Source: Phycisphaerae bacterium (GTDB lineage: Bacteria > Planctomycetota > Phycisphaerae > Sedimentisphaerales > Anaerobacaceae). From it: a DNA stretch of 34,716 bases. The stretch lies in assembly GCA_016782865.1 (NCBI GenBank), contig JADHXR010000081.1, positions 1-34,716 of the forward strand. The letters are read 5' to 3'. Shown here in pieces: positions 1 through 8,560 of this stretch. A program made the position numbers and the translations under genes. The notes under the pieces were generated by a model. That model did not search any database. It was not told the origin of the DNA and saw only the letters and a program-made list of their open reading frames with translations. Position 1 is the first letter of the stretch. Each line of letters begins with the position of its first letter.

Positions 1-3000
1 GTCGGCGCCATTTGCCAGTAGTAGCTCTATCATATCCTTGTTACCACTGCCGGCCGCCATGTGTAACGGTGTTGACTCATAACCTTCCCCGCGTATCTGG
101 TTGACGTCGGCCCCTCTGGCGAGGAAGAACTTCACGACTTCCGGACGATTGAACTCTACCGCATTATGGAGTGCCATCTTGCCAAAGATGTCCATAATCT
201 TGATGTCTGCACCCTTGTCAACAAGCAGAGTTATTACGCCCATATCACCGGGAATAGTGGCATCGTGCAGGGGCGTACTATTCCATCGATCGTTCCTGGA
301 GTTGATGTCGGCACCCGCTGCGAGCAACGTTTCAGCCACGTTCTTCCTCGCTCGCAAAGCCGCCAGGTGGAGCGGAGTGCGACCATCCTTCCCCTCTTTT
401 GCCTCTATGTCGGCGCCTCTTGCCAAAAGTAACTTGACGATATCGTCGTGGCCCGCCCGAGACGCCATGTGCAGCGGGGTCTGACCTTCGCTCTTCCGAG
501 AATTGACATCATGTCCCTCGGAGAGGAGTCGTTTTACTTCGTCGACATCGCCTGAGGCGACGACTCCATGCAAGGTCTCTTTAGCTCCATGTTGCTGGAG
601 AATATTGACTACCTCCATATGTCCTTCTTGTTTGGCCAGAGCCAATGGCGTGCGGCCTCGTTTGTCTGCTGCGTTGACATCCGCACCTTTGACGATCAGA
701 AGCTTAACCATATCGATTTCGCCCATGTCTGCGGCCATATGGAGAGGTGTGCGATTGCTCCCATCTTTGCTATCCGCTGGAGCACCCTTGGACATGAGGA
801 GTTCAGCGATTTCCCTGTGGCCGGCGCCTGCCGCCTCATGCAATGGAGTACCGAGAGCAGAGCTAGTGTCTACCGGCATATCTCTTGCGAGGAGCATTTG
901 GACTATCTCCAGCAACCCGGCTCTGCTGGCCTGGTGCAAAAGCGTGCGTCCCATTTTTGTCTTTGGACTTATATCCGCTCCTTGGTCCAAGAGGAACTTG
1001 GCGACGTTGCCCTGGCCTCCGACCAGCGCGTAATAAAGGGGCGTTCGTCCCAATCCATCCTTCTCATTAAGGTCGGCGCCTTTTCCGAGCAGTTCCTTCA
1101 GTCCCGACAGATCGCCATTGAGGGCAGTCTTATGAACTGCGGGCACCCTGTGATCTGCACTTGCTAGGAGCACGACAATAGCTGGACTACCTCCTTCAAG
1201 CGCAAACTGTAAAGGGGACCATCCCTCAGCTGATCCCTCGGGGGCGTCCAATTCTGCATTCGCTCCCGCATTGAGAAGGGCGCCAACGATCGCTGTTTGA
1301 TCCTGCCAGACCGCATGGAACAGAGGGGCAAAGTTCTCTGCCTTTAGATTGACGTTTGCACCACCGACGATCAGTTTCCTAACCGTCTGCTCGTCTTCGC
1401 TCCAGATGGCATAAAAGAGGGCCGTATAGCCTTTAGAGTCCTTGGCGTCGACCTTCGCCCCGTGTTCCAGAAGAGTCTTCACTATATCGACATGGCCTTC
1501 TTCGGAGGTTGCCCAGTGCAATGGTGTTTCGCCCTCCTCGTCCTTCGCATTGACGTCGGCGCCTTCGGCAATGAGCCTCTTGACTTCTGCCAAGTCCCCT
1601 TGCTCGGCAGCCTGGTGCAGTGATTTGGCTGGCTTCGGCTCTTCGGGGGCGGCAGGGGCATCATCCTTGGCACCATGCTTCTTGAGCAGTTCGACGATTT
1701 CGGTGTAGCCTTTTTCTTCGGCATACCTCAGTGGCGTATAGCCAGCTCTGTCTTTGACGTTGACATCCGCGTCATTAGCAAGAAGCAGAACCGCCAGTTC
1801 CTTATGATTGCGCCACGCTGCCCAGTGCAACGGTGTATCGCCGGAATCATCTCTTGCATTGACCTCGGCGCCTCCGACAATAAGAAGTTTTGCCACGTCT
1901 GTTCCGCTGTGCCTGGCCGTAAGGTGCAAAGGCAAAGTACTTCCTTCATCTCTGGCATTGACAGCGGCGCCTTTCAGAATGAGCAATTCTGCCATTGCTT
2001 TGCAGTTTCCCTCGGCCGCATAATGCAACGCCGTCTGCTTGTCCTCGTCTGTCGCACCCATATCCACTCCCTCGGCGATAAGGAATTCAGCCACCTCTGT
2101 TGTGCCTCCAATGGCGGCAGAATGTAGCAGTGTGCGTCCGTTATCGTCCCGAACGTCCAAACTGCCACCTTCTTGAAGAAGTGTTTTCAGCTTGTCGAGG
2201 TCTCCCACCCAAGCCGCATAATGGGCAGGAGGAAACTCACTGCCAAGCTCATTGAGGAGCAACATAACGGTATCCTTGCAGCCGGTGGTGATACCAGTGA
2301 AAGCATAATACATGGGTGTCCGGCCCCATTCATCACCTGCCTGCAAGTTGGCACCACTCGCGATGAGCAGGCCTGCTATATCGGCGTGCCCCTCTTGCGC
2401 GGCAAGATGCAAGGGCGTCTTGCCAGTTTCGTCCTTCATATTCACATCGGCACCTCGGGCAATAAGCCTCTTGACTTCTGCCAAGTCCCCTTGCTCGGCA
2501 GCCTGGTGAAGTGATTTGGTGGATTCTTCTTTGTCCTCAGTAATGACGGATGCATTGCCCTGGGCTGATTTTTCTGCTCTCGCCATTGGCAGAAGTGCTG
2601 CGCTTAAGATGATAACCGCAAATAGACCGCCGACCCCAAGCTTTGCGTTTGTCGGGAACGGTCGGCTCGTGATATGTTTTATTCGGCCTATCAGGGCCTT
2701 TTTCGATTCCACAACTCCTATCAATCTTAGACTCAGCGCAGGGCTGCCGAAAGCCAGCCTTGAGATGTTCAGCAACGTCCTGGGATACTCCTCGGCCTGG
2801 TCCCCCATGGCTACCAACACGATCTCGTCGACTGCCTGCTCTCTGACTTTGCGGATGATGGCGTTTGCCACCCAAAGCAGAGGGTTATAGATGTAGATGA
2901 TCTGCACTATTGCCTGGATAGAGTTGACCCACAAATCGGCTCGCTTGATGTGAGCAAGCTCATGTAGCAGGATTGATTTCAAATGCTGCGGGTCTATCTC

Positions 3001-3636
3001 ATCCGGCAAACCTTGCGGAATCAAGATCGTCGGCCGCAGCAGGCCGCAAACCGAGGGGCTCACGGTAGCGGGAGAAAGTCTGAGATCCACTCTCTTGCTG
3101 ATCCCCATCTGCTCGCGCGCACTCTCCAGGATATTCATAATTGCGTCACTTGCCTTGCCGGATTCGGCAATCAGGCGTCTGACGAAGAAAGCCCGCTGAA
3201 TCAGCAATGCAGTCATAATTAATACGGCAGCCAGCCATACCAGAAAGGCACATCCCCGCCATGTTACAGATGATGTTGGCGCAATGGCTTCAGCAGATGA
3301 AACGGGCGGCGATTTCAGGCCGGCCAGCATGGGCGTCGCAGCTCGCGTGTCACTCGGTGAGGACATCGCCGGGGGTCCTTCGAGCGTCATGCTGTGCGGC
3401 TCGTCGCCGAGCCAATACGCCGGGCTCGTGGGCGATGAAAGCGTTGTCGGAAGGACCAGCTTGAGAAGGACTATCATCCAGATCCAGTATCGAAACACCG
3501 CCTTTACTCTCTTGCGAAGAATCAGATCCAGCCCTAATAAAACAACAATGAGCACGCTGGACTGGACCAGCATTGGCAGAGCAAAGTCAACAAAAGCATT
3601 TCCCATCGAATTGACTTGTTCCAGGATCGCATCCAT
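1..3636 (-). CDS. BlaR1-like M56 membrane peptidase with long C-terminal ankyrin array (partial, C-terminus beyond window)
   Basis: Read on the minus strand from an ATG at 3636 with a GGAGGT ribosome site at 3648-3643; the frame stays open for 1212 codons to base 1, so the C-terminus is missing. Residues about 12-40 and 44-64 and 126-150 are hydrophobic membrane segments, the zinc motif HELAH lies at about 225-229 followed by VREQAVDE near 263-270, as in M56 (BlaR1/MecR1) peptidases, and a fourth membrane segment sits at about 332-350. In BlaR1 the part after this helix is the extracytoplasmic penicillin-binding sensor; here it is replaced by at least 26 ankyrin repeats of about 33 residues (TPLHxAAxxGH, LLLxxGADVN). 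By family knowledge the peptidase would cleave the BlaI-type repressor encoded just upstream. The ligand is unknown; a protein or peptide partner is more likely than a beta-lactam. Family call is sure, signalling role inferred. Confidence 0.9.
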   Translation of the reverse strand, partial: MDAILEQVNSMGNAFVDFALPMLVQSSVLIVVLLGLDLILRKRVKAVFRYWIWMIVLLKLVLPTTLSSPTSPAYWLGDEPHSMTLEGPPAMSSPSDTRAATPMLAGLKSPPVSSAEAIAPTSSVTWRGCAFLVWLAAVLIMTALLIQRAFFVRRLIAESGKASDAIMNILESAREQMGISKRVDLRLSPATVSPSVCGLLRPTILIPQGLPDEIDPQHLKSILLHELAHIKRADLWVNSIQAIVQIIYIYNPLLWVANAIIRKVREQAVDEIVLVAMGDQAEEYPRTLLNISRLAFGSPALSLRLIGVVESKKALIGRIKHITSRPFPTNAKLGVGGLFAVIILSAALLPMARAEKSAQGNASVITEDKEESTKSLHQAAEQGDLAEVKRLIARGADVNMKDETGKTPLHLAAQEGHADIAGLLIASGANLQAGDEWGRTPMYYAFTGITTGCKDTVMLLLNELGSEFPPAHYAAWVGDLDKLKTLLQEGGSLDVRDDNGRTLLHSAAIGGTTEVAEFLIAEGVDMGATDEDKQTALHYAAEGNCKAMAELLILKGAAVNARDEGSTLPLHLTARHSGTDVAKLLIVGGAEVNARDDSGDTPLHWAAWRNHKELAVLLLANDADVNVKDRAGYTPLRYAEEKGYTEIVELLKKHGAKDDAPAAPEEPKPAKSLHQAAEQGDLAEVKRLIAEGADVNAKDEEGETPLHWATSEEGHVDIVKTLLEHGAKVDAKDSKGYTALFYAIWSEDEQTVRKLIVGGANVNLKAENFAPLFHAVWQDQTAIVGALLNAGANAELDAPEGSAEGWSPLQFALEGGSPAIVVLLASADHRVPAVHKTALNGDLSGLKELLGKGADLNEKDGLGRTPLYYALVGGQGNVAKFLLDQGADISPKTKMGRTLLHQASRAGLLEIVQMLLARDMPVDTSSALGTPLHEAAGAGHREIAELLMSKGAPADSKDGSNRTPLHMAADMGEIDMVKLLIVKGADVNAADKRGRTPLALAKQEGHMEVVNILQQHGAKETLHGVVASGDVDEVKRLLSEGHDVNSRKSEGQTPLHMASRAGHDDIVKLLLARGADIEAKEGKDGRTPLHLAALRARKNVAETLLAAGADINSRNDRWNSTPLHDATIPGDMGVITLLVDKGADIKIMDIFGKMALHNAVEFNRPEVVKFFLARGADVNQIRGEGYESTPLHMAAGSGNKDMIELLLANGAD
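1574..1628. repeat. 55-bp near-perfect direct repeat, copy 1, inside ankyrin array
   Basis: This stretch matches 2465-2519 at 54 of 55 positions and encodes the same ankyrin helix pair (SLHQAAEQGDLAEVKRLIA). The other repeats of the array have drifted much further apart, so this pair marks a recent duplication or gene conversion of a block of about 890 bp, or of one repeat. Confidence 0.9.
2465..2519. repeat. 55-bp near-perfect direct repeat, copy 2, inside ankyrin array
   Basis: Partner of 1574-1628, with one mismatch (A for C). It encodes the first ankyrin repeat after the peptidase domain, and copy 1 restarts the array after a proline/alanine-rich linker, so the array looks built from at least two block units. 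Confidence 0.9.
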
Positions 3637-3687
3637 AATTTTACCTCCGTTGATAATTAGACCTTTATGAACATTTCTGCGACAGAA

Positions 3688-4092
3688 CTACTTCTTCTGA
3701 CTCGAAGCGGACTTTCTGCTTTTGCGGTTCTTTATCAGAACTTCCAACTGGCTGTACTCCTGCTCCGACAGCTCGTCGTTCTCTATCAAGAACTGCATCA
3801 TCGGGGTTAGAGTCCCGTCGAATGCCCTGGTGACGGCTCTCTTAATCTCGCCTCTCCTGGCCTGAGATTGAGTGACCGCCGAGTTGTACAGATAGAGATT
3901 GCGTATCCTCTGCGTCTTCAGCAGGCCCTTCTTGACCATGCGGTCCATCATAGTCTTGACCGTAGTGTAGGCCCACCCTTTCTTGCCCTGAAGTTCTTCC
4001 TGAACGGTCGGGGCGGCACAAGGTTCGAGCTTCCACACGACGCGCAGTATCGCCCACTCGCTGTCGAAAAGTTCCAGATCTTTCTTTGACAT
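3688..4092 (-). CDS. BlaI/MecI/CopY-family transcriptional repressor
   Basis: A 134-residue winged-helix protein of the usual BlaI length. The N-terminal DNA-binding part contains the family signature around residues 8-62 (DSEWAILRVVW, then GWAYTTVKTMMDRMVKKGLL) followed by the wing and a helical dimerisation tail with a basic, lysine/serine-rich end. The start has an AAGGAG site at 4106-4101. It lies 51 bp upstream of the BlaR1-like peptidase on the same strand, the classic blaI-blaR arrangement. Inferred role: represses its own operon until the peptidase is activated and cleaves it. The two dyads directly upstream are the likely operators. Confidence 0.92.
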   Translation of the reverse strand: MSKKDLELFDSEWAILRVVWKLEPCAAPTVQEELQGKKGWAYTTVKTMMDRMVKKGLLKTQRIRNLYLYNSAVTQSQARRGEIKRAVTRAFDGTLTPMMQFLIENDELSEQEYSQLEVLIKNRKSRKSASSQKK

Positions 4093-4111
4093 CTTTGGCT
4101 CCTTATATCTA

Positions 4112-4143
4112 TTCGAGTGAATATTACTCTACTCAAGTAGATA
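4112..4143. promoter_or_regulatory. Paired dyads in front of the BlaI-type gene (candidate operators)
   Basis: Two inverted repeats lie side by side: TATTC-GAGT-GAATA at 4112-4125 and TCTACT-CA-AGTAGA at 4130-4143, with centres about 18 bp apart. On the minus strand a TTGAGT (4137-4132) and, 17 bp on, AATAGA could be the -35 and -10 elements, so a bound repressor would cover the promoter. BlaI proteins bind such dyads in front of their own genes. The assignment of promoter elements is tentative. Confidence 0.55.
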
Positions 4144-4203
4144 TGGCAAGAAGAAAATTAAATTTTTTCAAGATTTTTTTTCTACCCGCTCTGCGCACCG
4201 TGG

Positions 4204-5040
4204 TTATTTCTGCGCCGGTCTTTTTGTTTTCTTCTCGGTGCCTTTTTCGTTGGCTTTCTTGATGTCGCTCGGTGCTCTCTTCTCGGCGGCTCTTTGTTTG
4301 GCTTTTCTGATCTCGTCCGGGCTTTTCTTTTTCTTGTCCGGCTGCGACTTATTCGCATCTTCCCTGGACGCCCGCTGGAGTTCCTTTTTCCCGATAGCCA
4401 GTCTCTGCTTCTCGGCTTTTTGCCGTGATTTCTCCCTTTCTTCTGCCGTGAGCTCTTCGCCGCCACCGGAACTGCTGCGCCCGATCTGGGCCGGTCTTCG
4501 TGTGGGACTCTTGGCCCGAGCCAGCGGCCTGGAGCTTCGGCTTGTGCGACGAGATCCACCCGGACCCAACTGGTCCGTCGCCTGGAGCGGGGCAAAGGTC
4601 TTCTCCCTGCCCTCCCATTCGATCCTGACCTGCGTGGCCTCGACCGCAACAATCCGCGCATCCTGCACCCTGTCGCCCGCTTTGTACCATTTGCCGCCTA
4701 TCAGGGCCTCATCGCCCAATATGCCCGATACCGAAGTCACAGGATGCTGTTTCGGCACGGGCGGCGAGAATAGATTCGCTTTCTTCAAATCGTCCGCAAT
4801 TGCGCAGGATTTGGCCACGACATCCTTTGTCCCTTTGTCGTTCGAGCCATTCTGCGCGGCAGCCCTCTTTAGAAGGTTCTCCGCTTTGGCCGAGGCCGCG
4901 AAGAAGCTTGTCGTCTTGACCAGAATCAAAACGGCACAAACCGCCGAGGCTCCCAACAGCACCAGCGGAATCACTTCTTTCTTCAATCCAGGATGATCTA
5001 GTTTCATATACTTCTGCTTTTGCCTCAATCTGACAAACAT
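4204..5040 (-). CDS. Single-pass membrane protein with GspC/PilP-like domain and lysine-rich tail
   Basis: The 278-residue product has a basic N-terminus, one membrane helix at about residues 24-50, then a stretch (NLFSPP near 90, followed by GDEALIGGKWYKAGD and IVAVEATQVRIEWEG, ending about 155) that resembles the small periplasmic domain of type II secretion GspC and pilus PilP proteins. From about residue 165 to the end it is low-complexity and very rich in K, R, E and S. A second ATG at 5007 (MKLDHPG) gives a 267-residue protein and is an equally good start; neither has a clear ribosome site. No secretion genes lie beside it, so a role in a secretion or pilus machine is only a hint. Confidence 0.6.
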   Translation of the reverse strand: MFVRLRQKQKYMKLDHPGLKKEVIPLVLLGASAVCAVLILVKTTSFFAASAKAENLLKRAAAQNGSNDKGTKDVVAKSCAIADDLKKANLFSPPVPKQHPVTSVSGILGDEALIGGKWYKAGDRVQDARIVAVEATQVRIEWEGREKTFAPLQATDQLGPGGSRRTSRSSRPLARAKSPTRRPAQIGRSSSGGGEELTAEEREKSRQKAEKQRLAIGKKELQRASREDANKSQPDKKKKSPDEIRKAKQRAAEKRAPSDIKKANEKGTEKKTKRPAQK

Positions 5041-5225
5041 TCACACACTGCAATTTTCAGTCGGATCGCCTGCCAAGATACCAAATCTTGCCCCCAATTG
5101 CAACGCTTTTCCCGCAAACCGGTTACGTCGCATCCCAACCGCTGCGGCGAACGACCTTTCGCTTTTCGCCGGCGGCGTCTCGTAGAAGACCTCCAACAAC
5201 TGTCATTGCGGCATCTTTTCTTCTG

Positions 5226-5254
5226 TTGAATTATACACTTTTGTGCGCTATAAT
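5226..5254 (+). promoter_or_regulatory. Sigma-70-type promoter of the sdh-Rieske-cytochrome b operon
   Basis: TTGAAT at 5226-5231, a 17-bp spacer and a perfect TATAAT at 5249-5254. Transcription would start near 5261 and leave a leader of about 65 bases before the first gene. Confidence 0.72.
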
Positions 5255-5265
5255 CACCCGGTCAG

Positions 5266-5282
5266 TGGAAACTAAGTTTCCA
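5266..5282. promoter_or_regulatory. 17-bp palindrome at the predicted transcription start (candidate operator)
   Basis: TGGAAACT-A-AGTTTCCA is a perfect inverted repeat with 8-bp arms and a one-base centre. The centre is too short for an RNA hairpin loop, so it reads better as a site for a dimeric DNA-binding protein. It lies 12 bp downstream of the -10 box, where a bound repressor would block initiation. The regulator is unknown. Confidence 0.5.
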
Positions 5283-5327
5283 GTCACTTGGAATCTGAGA
5301 GGATTCGTCCAAAGGACAACAACGCAT

Positions 5328-5630
5328 ATGACTACGTGGCTCATCCACCGGATTTCAGGGCTCATGATGATCGGCTTGTTCGCCCTCAAATTTGTCACTG
5401 CCTTCTATCTGCTGCCTGACGAGAAGCCATCATGGGCTGTGTTCCTTCACCGCCATCCTGCCGTTGACATTTCGTTGATTTTCCTGATCTCCTTTCATAC
5501 CTGTTTTGGCCTTAAGAACATTCTGTTTGAGATCGGATTTCGAAGAGAGAAACTGCTCGTTTATGCGGCCGCAGCCGTGGCGATAACGTTAAGCATCGCC
5601 GGGGCGATTGTTTATATGAGGATGACCTGA
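5328..5630 (+). CDS. sdhC: Succinate dehydrogenase/fumarate reductase small membrane anchor (cytochrome b subunit)
   Basis: A protein of about 100 residues with three membrane helices (about 12-30, 45-64, 75-96). The N-terminal WLIHRISG matches the W-x-x-HR-x-SG motif of SdhC/SdhD anchors, and a second histidine in helix II (SFHTCFGL) could be the other haem ligand. The frame is open upstream to 5088, but that part does not look like protein and overlaps the promoter; ATG 5328 has AAAGGA 11 bases upstream. It precedes the flavoprotein gene by 8 bp. It is the only anchor in the operon, so the complex would have one small anchor type, perhaps as a homodimer, or a second subunit elsewhere. Confidence 0.8.
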   Translation: MTTWLIHRISGLMMIGLFALKFVTAFYLLPDEKPSWAVFLHRHPAVDISLIFLISFHTCFGLKNILFEIGFRREKLLVYAAAAVAITLSIAGAIVYMRMT

Positions 5631-5638
5631 GAGCTGTT

Positions 5639-7324
5639 ATGGCGACATGGGATGTAGTCATTGTCGGCGGTGGTTTGGCTGGGCTGCGTGCTGCTCTCGC
5701 ATTGAGGGGCCTGAGAGTAGCGGTTCTCTCGAGAGTTCATCCTCTTCGTTCCCACAGTGTCGCCGCGCAGGGCGGGATCAACGCCGCCCTAAAGAATATG
5801 CCCCAAGCGGCCGACGATTCGGTTGAGAGGCATACTTATGACACCATCAAAGGAAGTGATTTTCTGGCCGACCAGATCGCGGCAGCGACTCTCTGCGAAC
5901 AGGCACCGCGCACCATATATGAAATGGAACACTGGGGCACTCCATTTAGCCGGCTTGACAACGGACGCATAGCACAACGACCGTTCGGAGGTACTGATGT
6001 CCCCCGCACCTGCTATGCTGCGGACCGCACAGGGCATCATCTGCTCCAGACCTTGTACGCCCAGGTGAGAAAGCACAATATCACCGTGTTTGAAGAATTT
6101 GTGGTCCTGCGCCTGGTCCAAGCCGATGGCCGTGTCCACGGGGTGGTCGGCATTGATCTGGCCGCCGGTTCGATCGTAGAATTCGCCGCCAGATCGGTCT
6201 TATTCGCTACCGGCGGTTACGGGCGCGTTTTTCGCAACTCAACCAACGCTTTGATAAATACCGGCAGCGGCATTGCCATCGCTTATCGAGCGGGTGTGCC
6301 GATCAAAGACCTTGAGTTTGTCCAGTTTCACCCAACCACGCTGTTTGGCACCAACATTCTGATTACAGAAGGCGCCCGAGGTGAAGGCGGTCATCTGAAG
6401 AATGCCGCCGGTGACCGGTTCATGTCCGAGTATGCGCCGAAGCTGATGGAACTGGCGCCGCGTGACATCGTGGCGCGCGCGATCACGACAGAAATCAGCG
6501 AGGCAAGAGGGTTCCAGGGCGGTTATGTCCAACTCGATCTGCGGCACCTGGGTCACGATCGAATTCATGAGCGCCTGCCCGGAATATGGGAAATAGCTCG
6601 CGATTTCGCCCGGATCGATGCGTGCGAAACAGCGCTGCCTGTATTGCCGGGTCAACATTATTCGATGGGCGGGATCGATGTGGATGTCGAAGGGCACAGC
6701 GCTATAAGTGGTTTCTTTGCATGTGGTGAATGCGCGTGCGTCTCCGTTCACGGCGCGAACCGTCTGGGCGGCAACTCGCTGCTCGAGACCCTGGTGTTTG
6801 GCAGGCTGACAGGTGAGGCAATGTCACGATTCCTCGCAGGATGTGGCCAAGGCGTTGACCATGCAGCCATCGCCAGCGCAAAAGCTCAGATCATTGACCA
6901 GATCGACCATTTGGCCCGCGGCACCTTGAATGCAGCCGGCATCCGGGACCGTATGCGTGACGTATTGTCCGACAATGTGGGTGTTTTTCGGGACCAGGAG
7001 AGCCTTATCTCAGCAAGGGACCATCTCCGTCAACTGGCATATGATGCGCTGCGGGTCAAAACAGATTCTTCGACATTGCGGTTCAATGGAGGTCTTATCA
7101 CCGCACTGGAACTGCCGATGATGATTGATCTGGCAATGATTATCTGTGAAGGTGCGCTCGGGCGAACTGAATCGCGCGGTTCGCATTTTCGAACTGACCA
7201 CATATCACGCAATGATAAGACCTGGCTGAAACATACCATCGCTACCGTCGGTGCGGATGGACCGCAACTCCAGTATCGCGATGTCGATTTGTCAAAATAC
7301 GAGCCCGAGGAGAGAATATACTAG
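5639..7324 (+). CDS. sdhA: Succinate dehydrogenase/fumarate reductase flavoprotein subunit
   Basis: The 561-residue product carries out succinate oxidation or fumarate reduction at a covalently bound FAD on the membrane face. Seen in order: the FAD-binding GGGLAG (about residues 10-15), the covalent-FAD segment SHSVAAQGG with H39, the substrate-loop motifs HPTTLFG and RGEGG, the GGNSLLETLVFG segment near 380-392, and the C-terminal capping/helical region. Length fits the family. It lies between the anchor and the iron-sulfur subunit with gaps of 8 and 4 bp. Direction (SQR or QFR) cannot be read from the sequence. Confidence 0.95.
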   Translation: MATWDVVIVGGGLAGLRAALALRGLRVAVLSRVHPLRSHSVAAQGGINAALKNMPQAADDSVERHTYDTIKGSDFLADQIAAATLCEQAPRTIYEMEHWGTPFSRLDNGRIAQRPFGGTDVPRTCYAADRTGHHLLQTLYAQVRKHNITVFEEFVVLRLVQADGRVHGVVGIDLAAGSIVEFAARSVLFATGGYGRVFRNSTNALINTGSGIAIAYRAGVPIKDLEFVQFHPTTLFGTNILITEGARGEGGHLKNAAGDRFMSEYAPKLMELAPRDIVARAITTEISEARGFQGGYVQLDLRHLGHDRIHERLPGIWEIARDFARIDACETALPVLPGQHYSMGGIDVDVEGHSAISGFFACGECACVSVHGANRLGGNSLLETLVFGRLTGEAMSRFLAGCGQGVDHAAIASAKAQIIDQIDHLARGTLNAAGIRDRMRDVLSDNVGVFRDQESLISARDHLRQLAYDALRVKTDSSTLRFNGGLITALELPMMIDLAMIICEGALGRTESRGSHFRTDHISRNDKTWLKHTIATVGADGPQLQYRDVDLSKYEPEERIY

Positions 7325-7328
7325 TCCT

Positions 7329-8051
7329 ATGCCGGTGACAGAAAGCTCAATACATGTCCTTCGCAGCGATGAAAAGGACAGTGCTGACCCCGCGTTCGTG
7401 TCGTTCGCGGTGCCCCATGAGAAGGATATGACAGTGCTGGCCGCGCTGCTTTGGATCCAGGATAATCTGGACGGTACGCTCGCATTGCGTTACTCCTGCA
7501 GAGGGGCTGTATGTGGATCGTGCGCTATGGTGATAAACGGCGATATCGCTCTTGCATGCCGGATACATCTGCGAAACCTGCCGGCTGAGGTGATCGTTGA
7601 ACCATTGCCCAATCTGCCGATTCAGAAAGATCTCGTTGTTGATATGACGCGGTTCTGGGAGAGCTGGGCTCGAGTCAGGCCCTATCTGATCCGATTCGAC
7701 GACATGCCCGAGAAAGAGATTCTTCAGACACCGGCTCAGTTGGATCGTATCGAGCAGTTTATCAATTGTATGCTCTGTGCATGCTGTTACAGCGCATGCC
7801 CGCTCCAGCAGCGCAATCCTGAGTACGTGGGGCCTGCTGCTCTGGCTGCTTTGGCACGATTTGAGAATGACAGCCGGGACCAACGTGACCGTGATTCTTT
7901 GAAGGAAGTATCACATGACAGTGGTATGTGGGGATGTCGATCAATTTTTCGTTGTATTGATGTTTGTCCGAGAAATGTGCGGCCTGCTGACGGTATTGCA
8001 GAGCTGCGCACCCGAGCGCTCAAAGATCTTTTAGGGAGAAAGAAACGGTGA
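7329..8051 (+). CDS. sdhB: Succinate dehydrogenase/fumarate reductase iron-sulfur subunit
   Basis: A 240-residue electron-transfer subunit starting at ATG 7329 just after sdhA; the frame extends further upstream but inside sdhA. The N-terminal ferredoxin fold has the [2Fe-2S] cysteines in CRGAVCGSC plus a later C. The C-terminal domain has the two cluster motifs CMLCACCYSACP and CRSIFRCIDVCP for the [4Fe-4S] and [3Fe-4S] centres, with the isoleucine/asparagine-type spacing of SdhB. Its stop overlaps the GTG start of the Rieske gene by 4 bp, which suggests translational coupling of the two complexes. Confidence 0.95.
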   Translation: MPVTESSIHVLRSDEKDSADPAFVSFAVPHEKDMTVLAALLWIQDNLDGTLALRYSCRGAVCGSCAMVINGDIALACRIHLRNLPAEVIVEPLPNLPIQKDLVVDMTRFWESWARVRPYLIRFDDMPEKEILQTPAQLDRIEQFINCMLCACCYSACPLQQRNPEYVGPAALAALARFENDSRDQRDRDSLKEVSHDSGMWGCRSIFRCIDVCPRNVRPADGIAELRTRALKDLLGRKKR

Positions 8052-8560
8052 CAGAGCGGCACATTCCCTACAGTATGGTTGAACGCCGGTCGTTTCTGGG
8101 CCGAATGAGCGCCATTGTCGGTGCGGTTTTCTTCGCACAGGTTGTCCTGCCTCTCTGGCGATATCTTTTCCCGGGCATGTCACGCGAGCCGGACAAGGTT
8201 GAGTTTACCGAAGATATGCTCGCTCAACTCAATACGCTCGAACCGGGAGAATGCCTCCGGTTTCAGTGGGGCGGCGTACCGGGGCTTGCCCTGCGAGCAC
8301 GAGATGGAGAACTGAGGGTGTTCAAAGGAGTATGCACACATGCCGACTGCAATGTAGCGTGGCGATCCGAGACGAACGATTTCTTCTGCGCGTGCCACGA
8401 GGGTAGATACGATGAATTCGGCAAGAACATCGAAGGACCGCCGCCGCGGCCCCTGACCAGATTGTTTGTCGAGTTCACGGGGGATCCGGCAAAGGAGATA
8501 ACAGAATTGACCGTATGGCGCAGCGAGTCGGTGCAGCGGAAAGAGGGGGAGGGTGCCTGA
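8048..8560 (+). CDS. Rieske [2Fe-2S] protein with twin-arginine anchor
   Basis: A 170-residue Rieske subunit of a cytochrome bc/b6f-type complex, GTG start inside the sdhB stop. ERRSFLG at residues 13-19 followed by a hydrophobic helix is a Tat signal-anchor. Box 1 is CTHADC (96-101) and box 2 CACH (114-117), giving cluster ligands C96, H98, C114, H117 and a likely C101-C116 disulfide. In high-potential Rieske proteins box 2 reads CPCHGSxY; here it is CACHEGRYD, so the serine that raises the potential is absent while the tyrosine is kept. This suggests a lower-potential, menaquinol-type centre (inference). The gene is followed by cytochrome b with a one-base overlap. Confidence 0.93.
   Translation: MTERHIPYSMVERRSFLGRMSAIVGAVFFAQVVLPLWRYLFPGMSREPDKVEFTEDMLAQLNTLEPGECLRFQWGGVPGLALRARDGELRVFKGVCTHADCNVAWRSETNDFFCACHEGRYDEFGKNIEGPPPRPLTRLFVEFTGDPAKEITELTVWRSESVQRKEGEGA

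Noticed and set aside
101..2514. Several plus-strand open frames at the start of the window
   Set aside because: They are antisense to the continuous minus-strand ankyrin frame, have no ribosome sites and no family features.
5088..5327. N-terminal extension of the succinate dehydrogenase anchor
   Set aside because: It would cover the TTGAAT/TATAAT promoter and encodes a basic, proline-rich stretch unlike any anchor subunit.
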